Shown: piece after piece, positions 33,947-43,183 of the stretch
Layout: each line of letters begins with the position of its first letter
How positions within the stretch are numbered: position 1 is the stretch's first letter
From: Aureliella helgolandensis
GTDB lineage: Bacteria; Planctomycetota; Planctomycetia; Pirellulales; Pirellulaceae
Reading direction: 5' to 3'
Length of the DNA: 64,000 bases
NCBI RefSeq assembly: GCF_007752135.1
Contig: NZ_CP036298.1
Coordinates: 5,270,001 to 5,334,000 of the forward strand
Notes under the pieces: generated by a model
Told to the model about the DNA's origin: nothing
What the model saw: only the letters and a program-made list of their open reading frames with translations
Database searches by the model: none
Made by a program: the position numbers and the translations under genes

Positions 33947-36247
33947 TCACTTCGATTTCAAATGGCGATCAAGGAATTCAAAGGTACCTTTACCGTTGAT
34001 CGTATGTGGGCCCACGAACCACTCGATCGCGCACCGATCTGCGATCCCCAATCGCGCCGCATACAGGAAACGGACTTTGGCAAACTCGTGTGCCACATTC
34101 TCATCGGTGCCAACCCCATCAAAATGCCCCCGTTCCACCATGAAGGGACGAGGAGCAATCAGCGCCGCCATTTCTGCATAGTTGAACGTGCCACCTAAAT
34201 CGAACTCAAAGATCTCGTACTCCGGCGTCCATACGTAAGAGTAGTCTGCTTGTGTCGTCGAATTCTTATCGACCCATTCATTGAAATCCGCTGAGCAGAT
34301 AGACAGGCAATAGTCCGGCACGAGAGGCGGAATTCGCATCGCACTTTTCCCGCCATACGACAGCCCGTAGAAGGCAATTTTCTCGCCTTCCACAAAGGGC
34401 TGGGACTTTAGCCAATTCACAATCTGCTGATGCTGCGGGACGATGATAGAAAACAGAGTCTTCTTCAGTGGGTTCGCCTTGCGTTGCAGTGTTCGAAAGC
34501 GATCTTGCCCAATGTACGGATTCTGAGGAGCAAATGTTACATACCCACGTTCTGCCAGCTTGGCCGCGAAATCGTGGTACGCGCGATGGTCTCCAGTTAC
34601 GATGTCCTCGGGGCGTCCCTCCAGTCCATGTTGACAAACGACCACCGGTCTCCGCTCACCAGCTCGAAGATCCTTCGGCAAACAAAGAATTCCGCTGGTA
34701 AACACTCCTGGAAACACATCGAGTACGACTTCGTATCCAGCCCATTTCGGCTCATCATAGACTTTGCGACTTCTCGCATTAAACTCCAACAGCGGTTGCT
34801 TAAAGTGGCCGATTACTTCCTCTCGAAAGTACTCGCGGTACGGCTCCATGGAACGTTCGTAGCTTTCCAGGGATGAAGTGTCTACCGGAAACCTGCCTGG
34901 CTGCGTATCGGGTAGATGACTGCCCAGATTCAGGAATGCGCGTCGCTCTGCCTCACTCTGCTGGAGTAGCCACTGATTGTGCTGCTCCAATTCCGTAAAT
35001 TGCCGCTGGTGGCGCTCGGCGGACCGATCGACTTCCGCTACCGGGGACACACTCTCTGCAACCTGAAACTCTGCCAACGGTCGTCCTGTCAGCTCGCTCC
35101 AGAACTGCGCCGTCGCTCGCGGATCGATCGATGAGCTCAAGCTCCCACCATCAGGTCGCACGTGCTGCACGCGAGCTGGAAAGGGTTGGATCAATTCCCG
35201 GAGTCGCTCGATTTCGGTGGCAACCTCCCGATCACCGGGGGCGGTTAACAATGCTGGAGCACCACCTTCTCCTGGCAGTTGTAGCTCAGGGCCACCGGTA
35301 CCATCGATCGTCAGGGAGCGAGGCATGATCATCGCTCCCAGCTCGCCGTCTCCGAACGCTTCCAACAGGCCAAAAACATTGCGACTGATCGGCTGCTCCC
35401 ACATGCGCTGCCGCGATCCAAAATAACCACCAATGCAGGCCGCTTCGATGCGAGTGTCTAGAGCTGCACTGTACATAGACAGGAGGCCGCCTTCACCGTA
35501 TCCCACAACACCAATGGGTTTCCCCTCCCCAAGGCTGAACCAATCCACGGCCGCCAAAATCTTTTGAACTTCGTGCCCGATAATGTGTCTCCCCAGCACA
35601 AACGAACTGCGGTAGAGATACTCCCGATTGGTCATTTTCGCACGACCGTTTCGTGACTTGTACTCACGGCTAATAACTGTCGGCACGAGCACTTCGCAGC
35701 CGTTCTCTACCAATTGACGAGCATACTGAAAGGCTGGCGTCTGCCCCTCCGCAACACCAACAATCATTTCCGGTGTTTGATCCGCGTCAGGAACTGCAAT
35801 GACTCGCGCTATTGCCGGTTGGTGTGGTACCAGCCACAGCCCTTCACCGTGGACGTTGCGAACCACAGGCCAACGAACTGCATAGATTTTGTAGCGATCA
35901 TTCTCTTCTACGACTTGCGACGTAGCCGTATCCGCCACGAATTCGAGCTCCGTAAACGCGTGTCTAACGTCACTAGCCCCGATGATCCTCGCCAGTTGTT
36001 GGCGATTGGGAGACAACGATTGACTGTAGGCGTCGGGGGAAGTCAGGTCGCGATGGTAAAAACTTTCGCGATTCGCAACAGAATCTTCGAGACTTCGCAG
36101 CAAAAAACCGTCGATGCCATCTACCATCTGCGCAGCAATATCCCCCTTGATCCTCAACGGTTCCGTCCCCGGCAACTCGCTTAAACTAAAATCATGAGCG
36201 GGTATGGAGTTACACAGGAACGCAGGAATTAGAATGGCCAGTGCCAT
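33947..36247 (-). CDS. secreted two-domain alpha/beta hydrolase, first domain lacking nucleophile
   Basis: 766 residues with a signal peptide (ALAILIPAFLCNSIPA). The N-terminal half is a hydrolase fold in which the nucleophile elbow reads GYGEGG (about residue 246), with no Ser in the nucleophile position. The C-terminal half has CQHGLEGRPED, TFAPQNPYIGQD, the intact elbow GLSYGG (about 629), and a late Asp and His (GHFDGVG, GPHTING). So one domain is likely catalytic and the other structural or substrate-binding. The nearest family is the acetylxylan-esterase/DLH-like group of planctomycetes. The frame extends to 36331, but ATG 36247 begins the signal peptide. No partner gene is evident. Confidence 0.85.
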   Translation of the reverse strand: MALAILIPAFLCNSIPAHDFSLSELPGTEPLRIKGDIAAQMVDGIDGFLLRSLEDSVANRESFYHRDLTSPDAYSQSLSPNRQQLARIIGASDVRHAFTELEFVADTATSQVVEENDRYKIYAVRWPVVRNVHGEGLWLVPHQPAIARVIAVPDADQTPEMIVGVAEGQTPAFQYARQLVENGCEVLVPTVISREYKSRNGRAKMTNREYLYRSSFVLGRHIIGHEVQKILAAVDWFSLGEGKPIGVVGYGEGGLLSMYSAALDTRIEAACIGGYFGSRQRMWEQPISRNVFGLLEAFGDGELGAMIMPRSLTIDGTGGPELQLPGEGGAPALLTAPGDREVATEIERLRELIQPFPARVQHVRPDGGSLSSSIDPRATAQFWSELTGRPLAEFQVAESVSPVAEVDRSAERHQRQFTELEQHNQWLLQQSEAERRAFLNLGSHLPDTQPGRFPVDTSSLESYERSMEPYREYFREEVIGHFKQPLLEFNARSRKVYDEPKWAGYEVVLDVFPGVFTSGILCLPKDLRAGERRPVVVCQHGLEGRPEDIVTGDHRAYHDFAAKLAERGYVTFAPQNPYIGQDRFRTLQRKANPLKKTLFSIIVPQHQQIVNWLKSQPFVEGEKIAFYGLSYGGKSAMRIPPLVPDYCLSICSADFNEWVDKNSTTQADYSYVWTPEYEIFEFDLGGTFNYAEMAALIAPRPFMVERGHFDGVGTDENVAHEFAKVRFLYAARLGIADRCAIEWFVGPHTINGKGTFEFLDRHLKSK

Positions 36248-36493
36248 CCGAGTGGAAAACGTCACGGGAACGCCTGTCGAAGATGAAATCGGGAAGCTCG
36301 TTGCAACGCTTTCCCAAGCAACTGGAAACAAACTGGCAACGACGGTCTATCAATCTAACAATGTCGTTTGCTGCCCGCTTGGATTCACGACCGTAAATCC
36401 GTTATGTTATTGCTAGACACGTCGCAGAGCCATTCTGCAGATCCCGTTGAATCCCTTCCATTTTAAAACTTCCATCCTCAGACGAGATATCCC

Positions 36494-37342
36494 ATGTGCG
36501 ATCAAGATCACTTTGAAGACGATCTCAAACGGTACTCACGCCGCAATTTTGGTACGCTGGCAGCAGCCGGAGTCGGTGCCGCCCTCTTGCTGCCGACGGC
36601 GGCGAACGCTGCTGAGGTAGCTGGGCAAGATGTGCTCATCAAGACTCCAGACGGTGAATGCGATGCGTACTTCGTGGCCCCCAAAACCGGTGTTCATGCA
36701 GCTGTGCTCATTTGGCCCGATATCTTTGGCCTACGCCCTTCGTTTCGTGAAATGGCTGGCCGCTTGGCCGAATCCGGATACAGCGTATTGGTCGTGAATC
36801 CCTTCTACCGCAAACAGAAGGCGCCTACGGCAGCGGAAGGTGCCAAAACTCCAATCTCAGAGGTCAGACCACTCGCCCAAACGCTGAACGCCACCACGCA
36901 TACGACCGATGCACAAGCCTTCGTCGCCTGGCTCGATACTCAGCCTCAAGTCGACAAGAACAAGAAGATGGGCACCACCGGGTACTGCATGGGCGGGCCG
37001 ATCGTCCTGCGTACCGCCGCGACCGTCGCAGACCGAGTGGGCGCAGCCGTTACGTTCCACGGTGGCGGATTGGTCACAGAAAATGCAGATAGCCCCCATC
37101 TGTTGATTCCCAAAATGAAGGCCCAGTTCCTCATCGCCGTTGCTGAGAACGACGACGAGCGCGATCCGAAGGCCAAAGTTGTGCTCAAAGATGCGTTCGC
37201 AGATGCTCAACTGAAGGCCGAAATCGAAGTCTATCCGGCTGGTCACGGTTGGTGTCCGCCCGATTCAAGAGTCCACGATCCGGAGCAAGCAGCCAAGGCT
37301 TGGCAACGCATGCTGCTACTATTCGAAAAGACCTTGGCCTAG
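36494..37342 (+). CDS. dienelactone hydrolase family protein, Tat signal
   Basis: 282 residues. The N-terminus has a twin-arginine motif (SRRNFGTLAAAGVGAALLLP, 20 residues) with an AxA-like cleavage site. The hydrolase core follows: AVLIWPDIFGLRPSFREM, the nucleophile elbow GYCMGG with Cys at about 165, Asp in AENDDERDPKAK and His in YPAGHGWCPPD, i.e. the Cys-Asp-His triad of dienelactone hydrolases. Several bacteria use exported members for ester or lactone cleavage. The ATG lies next to ATATCCC with a weak ribosome site. It is divergent from the two-domain hydrolase, 246 bp apart. Confidence 0.9.
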   Translation: MCDQDHFEDDLKRYSRRNFGTLAAAGVGAALLLPTAANAAEVAGQDVLIKTPDGECDAYFVAPKTGVHAAVLIWPDIFGLRPSFREMAGRLAESGYSVLVVNPFYRKQKAPTAAEGAKTPISEVRPLAQTLNATTHTTDAQAFVAWLDTQPQVDKNKKMGTTGYCMGGPIVLRTAATVADRVGAAVTFHGGGLVTENADSPHLLIPKMKAQFLIAVAENDDERDPKAKVVLKDAFADAQLKAEIEVYPAGHGWCPPDSRVHDPEQAAKAWQRMLLLFEKTLA

Positions 37343-37718
37343 CTCCCCTAGCAGGCCTCACCGTCTGCAGCACAGCCTTGCCAATGAACCATCAGCCCAA
37401 GCCATCCACTGAAGTCATTCGTCCTTCCCCCGGACCAAGAGCAAGGCAACATCATCCCTGGTGCACCAGAACCGAAAAGAATGACCGGAAAATGGAGACA
37501 GAAATATAGCAACACAGAACAGACTGAAATGCTACTAACTTCCAGCATTCCATCTTTCCGTCTCCATCTTTCCGGTTAAACACCTGCTGGGTACAGCAAA
37601 GGCTAGTGCTCCTAGCAGAGAGCAATCGTCGCACGCACCGGACTATCGCTTCCAGTCGCTCTATGGATTGCACTCGGCGCTGTCGCGCCTCAGACTTTAT
37701 TGCAGCAAAACGATGACG
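37343..37718. other. intergenic with short imperfect hairpin
   Basis: 376 bp between convergent genes. At about 37484-37580 a segment with GGAAAATGGAGACAGAAATA faces CTTTCCGTCTCCATCTTTCC, an imperfect inverted pair spaced by some 50 bp that could end both transcripts. The same kind of motif (CATCTTCCTGCC) is at 2548 and 39400. Confidence 0.5.
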
Positions 37719-38855
37719 CTACTTACCGGGTGCACTCGCTTGTTGCTGGGCTTGTTGCTTGGCCTGCAAGAGCATCTGCTCTACAAACTCCCGAGAGGTC
37801 TTGTCTTGTGTGGCTTGCCTTGCCTGCTCCAGGGCTGCAATTGCATCGTCGAATTTCCCGCTGGAGCTATAGAGCATTGCCAATCGGTTGTATAACGCGA
37901 ACTTCAATTCCGGCTGCTCGCGAACGGCCGGCGATTCTGCCACGTCGACTATTTGGCGGCGAGCGAGATTCACGAGCTGCGCGCGGTCGCTCCCCTGTTC
38001 GCTGGGAGGAATCATTGCGATCGCGCTGGCAGATTCCAAGAGCATGGATGGATCGTGTTGAGCGTTTTCCAAGCGAGACTCGACCATCGCGTACATGGTC
38101 TCCAACTGATTGGTACTGATTAACAGCGCCAACTGTATGAACCGACCCCCGCTGTATTCTGGAGTGTCCGGCGCGGAAGCATCCGCCAGCATCTGCTCGA
38201 TGAGCTTGAGAGCCTGTAGCTGATCCCCTCGAGTCCCGCGTCGTAGTTGGCCAACCCTTTGGATCAAAAACGCGATCTCCTGGGCTGTGGCTGCGCGCTT
38301 CGCAAAAGCCTCACGATCCCAGTCTCCGTCGACGATCTTGCGTAATGGCTCCTTCAATTCAAGCGTTGATCCGAACCACTCGACCAGCCCTGTCTTACCA
38401 ACAATGAACGTTGCTGGAATGGAAAACAACCCGGCAGCTAGCATGTACTGCTGCTTGGTACTACCATCGGGATCGGTAGTCAGTGAAACCTTGCTCGAAA
38501 AGTCAGCAGCTTTGTTGTTCTGAAGGAACTCTTGCACTTTCGCAAGAGGCTCGTCACTTATGCTGATAACCCGCACGGAAGCTGTTCCGTAGTCGTTTTG
38601 GATGTCTGCTAGCTCTGGCATGAAGGCAAGGCATGGGGGACAATTGGTCGCCCAAAACTCAATCACATAGACAATCCCCTCTTTAAACTCGATTGTCGGT
38701 TTCCGGACTCCTTCGGCATCCTGAATCCAATGCTCAATCTCTAAGACGGGGGCCGGATCGCCAATATGGAGTGTGGGCTGGTCGTCAGCCAATACACTCG
38801 TGGCGCACACGAACGATGTACAAACAATCAACAGAGCAATCGATGGATTTCGCAT
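37719..38855 (-). CDS. TlpA-like thioredoxin-fold protein with helical C-terminus
   Basis: 378 residues. A signal peptide (SIALLIVCTSFVCATSVLA) is followed by a TlpA/AhpC-type thioredoxin domain at about 30-185 with the active site FWATNCPPC (Cys72, Cys75), the cis-Pro segment FSIPATFIV and IGDPAP at its start. The C-terminal half is all-helical and TPR-like (LYSSSGKFDDAIAALEQA). Likely a periplasmic disulfide reductase or thiol oxidoreductase coupled to a protein-interaction region. ATG 38855 is chosen because GGAGTG lies at proper distance; GTG 38864 is the alternative. Single gene. Confidence 0.88.
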   Translation of the reverse strand: MRNPSIALLIVCTSFVCATSVLADDQPTLHIGDPAPVLEIEHWIQDAEGVRKPTIEFKEGIVYVIEFWATNCPPCLAFMPELADIQNDYGTASVRVISISDEPLAKVQEFLQNNKAADFSSKVSLTTDPDGSTKQQYMLAAGLFSIPATFIVGKTGLVEWFGSTLELKEPLRKIVDGDWDREAFAKRAATAQEIAFLIQRVGQLRRGTRGDQLQALKLIEQMLADASAPDTPEYSGGRFIQLALLISTNQLETMYAMVESRLENAQHDPSMLLESASAIAMIPPSEQGSDRAQLVNLARRQIVDVAESPAVREQPELKFALYNRLAMLYSSSGKFDDAIAALEQARQATQDKTSREFVEQMLLQAKQQAQQQASAPGK

Positions 38856-38900
38856 GAAACTCACTCCAGTAGAGGTTATTGGTTAAGCCGATCGGTTCAC

Positions 38901-39188
38901 TCAGGGTTCAACGCGATTCAAACAATAGATCGTACCGGTTAGAAAAGCGATGCAGCCCAACACAGCACACAGGGCTGAATAGACCTCTGCATAAATATTT
39001 TGCGCTGGGCAACCGACCAGGGTCTGAGAGCATGCGAGGGCACCGCCTAGTGCAAGTGGCGACATAAACGATAGAGCGACGGGTGGCCCCGTTGAGCTGA
39101 GGAACGCTGAAGAACACCAGCCAATCCCCATGAACATTATGGCTAACGGCATGTACTGGGAGGAGTTGGGTTGCCCCTTACCGTTCAC
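38901..39188 (-). CDS. possible small membrane protein
   Basis: Up to 95 residues, starting with GTG, or 83 from the ATG at 39152. It has two or three hydrophobic segments (PLAIMFMGIGWCSSAFL, LSFMSPLALGGALACS, LCAVLGCIAFLTGTIYCL) and no recognised family. It sits upstream of the thioredoxin-like gene on the same strand, 45 bp apart. No ribosome site is visible and its 5' end overlaps a repeat copy (39182-39265), so it may not be real. Confidence 0.4.
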   Translation of the reverse strand: MNGKGQPNSSQYMPLAIMFMGIGWCSSAFLSSTGPPVALSFMSPLALGGALACSQTLVGCPAQNIYAEVYSALCAVLGCIAFLTGTIYCLNRVEP

Positions 39189-39526
39189 GGTTGCCTGCGA
39201 CTTGAAATCAAACCTGAACGAGCGGTTGAATATTCCTGAAGGATGAGGAAGATCCTGAACGACCGATTAAATGCTTTGAAGAGGTGAGCTTGCTTGGTAT
39301 TGCTCCTCGCCGGTGAGTTTGGCTGGGCGCGGTCTGGTGCAACAGAGAGTGCTGTTGGCAGCAAAATATTGGCTGGAAGATAGCCAGAGCAATTCATCTT
39401 CCTGCCTCCATCTTCCTGCCAAAACGACCGCCTGGATGCTTCGAAAACGTTCACGGTTGCCCGCGACTTAAACTCCAACCCGAACGGGCGGTTGAATTTA
39501 CTAGCGAATAAGAAAGATCGTGAACG
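39182..39526. repeat. pair of 80-bp direct repeats with inverted ends
   Basis: Copy A (39182-39265) and copy B (39448-39526) share CGTTCACGGTTGC, GCGACTT, GAACG, GCGGTTGAAT and GATCNTGAACG. Within copy B the start CGTTCACG is mirrored by CGTGAACG at the end. The gap between them contains CATCTTCCTGCCTCCATC-type motifs. The wider gap to 39739 has no gene. Confidence 0.7.
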
Positions 39527-39739
39527 GTTGCGGAAAAAACACATATCCGTCGACAAGCCAACGCCAACCAGTACGCCAACAGGAATCAGGCAATATTCGA
39601 CAGAGCAGTCTTAAGACTCTGGAGTTGCGGATGCCACTGCAACCGGTCTCTGCAGCACTTGCAGGTTCACTCAATAACGAAGACAACCTGCTAGTAAAAT
39701 GCTTGCTCCCCCTGGGACGCACCACGCTGCACTGCAAGC

Positions 39740-41308
39740 TCACCGCGTTGGGGCACTGCGTCCTGCCGATAACGATTGTTCGAGCAGTTTTGACAACTCC
39801 TCGGCCACCAGGGGATGCGATTCAGCTAGGTTCTGTGTTTCACCTGGATCAGCCTCCAAGTCGAACAACTGCCCTTCTGCATTGGGAGCAGTGTCAGGCA
39901 ATTGGTACTCTTTCAACAATTCGTGCTGTGCGTAGTTGTTGCCGCCTGAGCCTTTGTGTGCCAGGTACTTCCACTTTCCGCGGCGGATGGCAAGGTATTT
40001 TGCTCCACCGAAACCTTGTTGCAGCAAGTAGGCACGAATCGGCTCCGGATGGGGCGTTTCCAGGAATGCGGGCAACATACTGAAGCTGTCTTCAGCAGCC
40101 TGCTCAGGGAGTTTCACATCCAAAATTTCTGCCACCGTGGCCATCACATCGGTCAACGAAGTCAGTTCGCGCGAGGTTCGATTCGATGCAACCTTGCCAG
40201 GCCAGCGGACAACGAACGGGATTCGATGCCCCCCCTCCCAGTTGTCGCGTTTCACTCCGCGCCAAGGTCTGGCACCATCGTGTCCGTGATCGTGACGCAT
40301 GTGATAGACCGTTGGAACTTCAGGCCCATTGTCGCTGGTAAAAATCACCAACGTCTCCTCTGCAATGTCTAAACGCTCGAGCGTCTCCATCAATTCGCCA
40401 ACGATGTGATCCAATTCGAAAATGAAATCTCCATGGGGGCCGGCATTCGTTTTCCCCTTGAATGCGTCTCCTGGAAAAGATGGCAAGTGAACGGCTTGAG
40501 TTGAGTGCAATAAGAAGAACGGCTGTTCGGGATTATTCAGCACATGCTGCTGTAGAAACTGCTGACTCTTCTCAAGAAACACCATGTCCACCTCTTCCAA
40601 GTCAAAGTCGGATGCATGCATTCCGCGCCGATTATCATTCGCATAGTCGTGTTTGGGCAGCATCGATTTATCCAGCAAACCAGTCGGCGGATTCGGAATG
40701 CGTTTCCCATCGATGAACGCGTACAACCAATCGGTAGTGGGGCAGCAGGCAGTTCCAAAGAACTGATCGAAACCACAGTCAATCGGACCGCCTTCGATCG
40801 GGCGAGAATAGTCGATGCGTTTGACCGCATCGGGGCCACCGTCATGAATCGGATTTCCGTCGGTATCATAGAAAGTCAATCCGATGTGCCACTTTCCAAA
40901 ACACGCAGTCGCATAGCCCTGCTGCCTTAGCATTTCAGGCAAAGTCAATCTTCCAGGCTGGATCAACGACGGCCCGCCCGCACCCGAAAACACTCGACCA
41001 CCATTGGGAGCACGAAAGGCCATTTGCCCGGTCATCAAGCTGTAGCGTGTTGGCGTGCATACCGTGCAAGGGCTGTGCGCGTCGGTGAAACGCATTCCCT
41101 GTCGCGCCAATTTATCGATATGCGGTGTCGGAATCTTCGATTGCAGGTTGTAACAGCCGATATCTCCATAGCCTAAATCGTCGGCCAGGATAACGATGAT
41201 ATTCGGTTGCTCGCCGCTCTCCCGCCGCTCACCCGCAACGACCACTTGCGATACGCCAACGAGTATTGCCAATAGCGCAGGGACAACCAGGACAACTAAT
41301 TTTTGCAT
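39740..41308 (-). CDS. secreted sulfatase, CTPTR active site
   Basis: 522-residue exported sulfatase. A signal peptide (LVVLVVPALLAILVGVSQVVVA is the hydrophobic region, residues 4-25) is followed by ILADDLGYGDIGCY, the activation motif CTPTRYSLMTG with Cys84 to be converted to formylglycine, ACFGKWHIG, VIFTSDNGPEVP, GVKRDNWEGGHRIPFVV and the C-terminal RRGKWKYLAHKGSGGN. CTPTR is a known variant of the CxPSR consensus in this branch. The ATG start is at 41308. It is flanked on the right by the 48-bp tandem array. Substrate unknown; a sulfated polysaccharide is the likely target class. Confidence 0.92.
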   Translation of the reverse strand: MQKLVVLVVPALLAILVGVSQVVVAGERRESGEQPNIIVILADDLGYGDIGCYNLQSKIPTPHIDKLARQGMRFTDAHSPCTVCTPTRYSLMTGQMAFRAPNGGRVFSGAGGPSLIQPGRLTLPEMLRQQGYATACFGKWHIGLTFYDTDGNPIHDGGPDAVKRIDYSRPIEGGPIDCGFDQFFGTACCPTTDWLYAFIDGKRIPNPPTGLLDKSMLPKHDYANDNRRGMHASDFDLEEVDMVFLEKSQQFLQQHVLNNPEQPFFLLHSTQAVHLPSFPGDAFKGKTNAGPHGDFIFELDHIVGELMETLERLDIAEETLVIFTSDNGPEVPTVYHMRHDHGHDGARPWRGVKRDNWEGGHRIPFVVRWPGKVASNRTSRELTSLTDVMATVAEILDVKLPEQAAEDSFSMLPAFLETPHPEPIRAYLLQQGFGGAKYLAIRRGKWKYLAHKGSGGNNYAQHELLKEYQLPDTAPNAEGQLFDLEADPGETQNLAESHPLVAEELSKLLEQSLSAGRSAPTR

Positions 41309-41528
41309 GTTGATACCACGGGGCTAGTGCGAAAGTAGGGGACGCCAGTTCTTCCTGCGATACATCTTGCAGTGAGACGACCGAGTGGTCAGGGCGGATC
41401 TACAAGTTCGGGAGCTTCCGAGATATCCTACCACAATCCCCTCGCGAAAAACCGGTTTCACCGATTGTGCGCCGCGCCCCGCAGTTGACTCCCAGGACAG
41501 CGACCGACAGAAATCGATTCGAAGCCCC
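41309..41528. other. upstream region of the sulfatase
   Basis: 220 bp presumably holding the sulfatase promoter; no clear boxes or repeats were seen before the tandem array begins. Confidence 0.3.
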
Positions 41529-42168
41529 ACGTAGCTACGCTCGCCAGAGGACGGCCTCCACCGTCTGGCGACGGTAGCTACGCTAGCCAGAGCGTGGGAC
41601 GGGCTTCCACCGTCTAGCGACGGTAGCTACGCTCGCCAGAGCGTGGGACGGCTTCCACCGTCTAGCGACGGTAGCTACGCTCGCCAGAGCGTGGGACGGC
41701 CTCCACCGTCTAGCGACGGTAGCTACGCTCGCCAGAGCGTGGGACAGGCTTCCACCGTCTAGCGACGGTAGCTACGCTCGCCAGAGCGTGGGACGGCCTC
41801 CACCGTCTGGCGACGGTAGCTACGCTCGCCAGAGCGTGGGACGGCTTCCACCGTCTAGCGACGGTAGCTACGCTCGCCAGAGCGTGGGACGACTTCCACC
41901 GTCTGGCGACGGTAGCTACGCTCGCCAGAGCGTGGGACAGGCTTCCACCGTCTAGCGACGGTAGCTACGCTCGCCAGAGCGTGGGACGGCCTCCACCGTC
42001 TGGCGACGGTAGCTACGCTCGCCAGAGCGTGGGACGGCTTCCACCGTCTAGCGACGGTAGCTACGCTCGCCAGAGCGTGGGACGGCCTCCACCGTCTGCC
42101 GACGGTGGCTACGCCCGCCAGAGCGTGGGACGGCCTCCACCGTCTAGCGACGGTGGCTACGTTTTGGC
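41529..42168. repeat. 48/49-bp tandem array, about 13-14 copies
   Basis: Head-to-tail copies of a 48-bp unit beginning GACGGTAGCTACGCTCGCCA; units with one extra G or A are 49 bp. Each unit holds two small hairpins: ACGCTC-GCCA-GAGCGT and, across the junction, CCACCGTC-TAGC-GACGGTAG. Variants alternate CTTCCACC/CCTCCACC and TAGC/TGGC loops, mostly keeping the stems. The last two units are diverged (GACGGTGGCTACG). The array ends at the stop of the hydrolase that ends at 42182. It is not coding, although part stays open on the plus strand. Confidence 0.93.
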
Positions 42169-42181
42169 GATCTCTTCGAAC

Positions 42182-43183
42182 TTAGTGCTTGAGCTGGCCT
42201 GGGACGCTCAATTCTCCATCCTTGTTGTGACCGCTAGCGACCCTCTCCATCCACTCCCAAACTTGGCGACGATCGCGACTCGGTCTGAGAAGCCAGCGAT
42301 CGGTGTGCGCGGCCTGGGCAAATTCGTTGGGAAAACTGCCGAGAATCTCAGCGGTATTGATATTGGAAAACCTAAAACGATTGGGTATCGGAACAACTGA
42401 GCGAACAAATTCTTCCGACTTGCGATTGTTACCATTCTGGCTGACCCAGTACGGACGATTCTCCACTTTTGCCAACCGCTTCTTCGCTTCGCTCTGATAG
42501 CGTTCCAGTGGCGATCCCCAAGCGGTGTTCCACTCCCGCACTCCATCAAAATGATCGTGCGTAATGAAAGCAGTCCACAAACTTGCAACTTCATCGTCGC
42601 GGAGTCCCAGATAATTGACTCCGATAGCGCCACGCGAGAATCCACACAGGAAAACTGCGTTCGGATCGCCACCAAACTGCTCGATGATGAGGGGCACATT
42701 CTGTTTGGCGTACTCCACCGTTGCTTGCTCATCGCCCCACCAAGTCACTTCGTTGGCGGTTCCTGTGGAATTGACATAAGGCAGCACGACCCAAATGTAC
42801 TTTCCGCCTGAAAGACCGTATCCAAGTGCAGCGTCCTGCGATTTGCCAGTCGATCCGCTCTGCGGATAATAGTTGCCCGTGTATTCAAAGATGATCGGGA
42901 CGGGAGCTCCTTCCGGCTTCCAGCCCGGTGGAAGATAGAGTGTATGAAACACTTCCGTGCCAACATATTCAGCAGCCGTGACTGCTACGCGTTTCCCCGC
43001 AGCCGGTCCCCCCTGCGAAAGAGTTGGCACCGTCAGAGTCTCCGACGATTCTGCGTCTAGATGCCAGTCGTCCGCCCTCAATAGACTCGGAGTGGCGCAA
43101 CAGAAAGAAAATGCCATCGCTAGAATCGACACCCAATACGGATACTTCACCGGGGTGAATTGGCTGGCGTCGAGATATCTCAT
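42182..43183 (-). CDS. secreted alpha/beta hydrolase
   Basis: 333 residues. After a signal peptide (WVSILAMAFSFCCATPSLLRA, near residues 17-37) comes a hydrolase fold: FHTLYLPPGWKPEG, IIFEYTGNYYP, KYIWVVLPYVN, the nucleophile elbow GFSRGAIG, and ITHDHFDGVREW, plausible for the acid/His region. It resembles PHB-depolymerase-like or esterase-type exported hydrolases of planctomycetes, but the substrate is not evident. ATG 43183 is chosen to give a normal signal peptide; the frame goes on to 43225. The stop lies at the edge of the tandem array. Confidence 0.8.
   Translation of the reverse strand: MRYLDASQFTPVKYPYWVSILAMAFSFCCATPSLLRADDWHLDAESSETLTVPTLSQGGPAAGKRVAVTAAEYVGTEVFHTLYLPPGWKPEGAPVPIIFEYTGNYYPQSGSTGKSQDAALGYGLSGGKYIWVVLPYVNSTGTANEVTWWGDEQATVEYAKQNVPLIIEQFGGDPNAVFLCGFSRGAIGVNYLGLRDDEVASLWTAFITHDHFDGVREWNTAWGSPLERYQSEAKKRLAKVENRPYWVSQNGNNRKSEEFVRSVVPIPNRFRFSNINTAEILGSFPNEFAQAAHTDRWLLRPSRDRRQVWEWMERVASGHNKDGELSVPGQLKH

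Noticed and set aside
41529-42168. CRISPR array
   Set aside because: Units are head-to-tail without variable spacers, and no cas genes are nearby; it is a tandem satellite with internal hairpins.
41981-42400. 139-codon frame with GRPPPSSDGSYARQS repeats
   Set aside because: It is a by-product of the 48-bp array length being a multiple of three; it runs into the antisense of the hydrolase gene and units of 49 bp break the frame.
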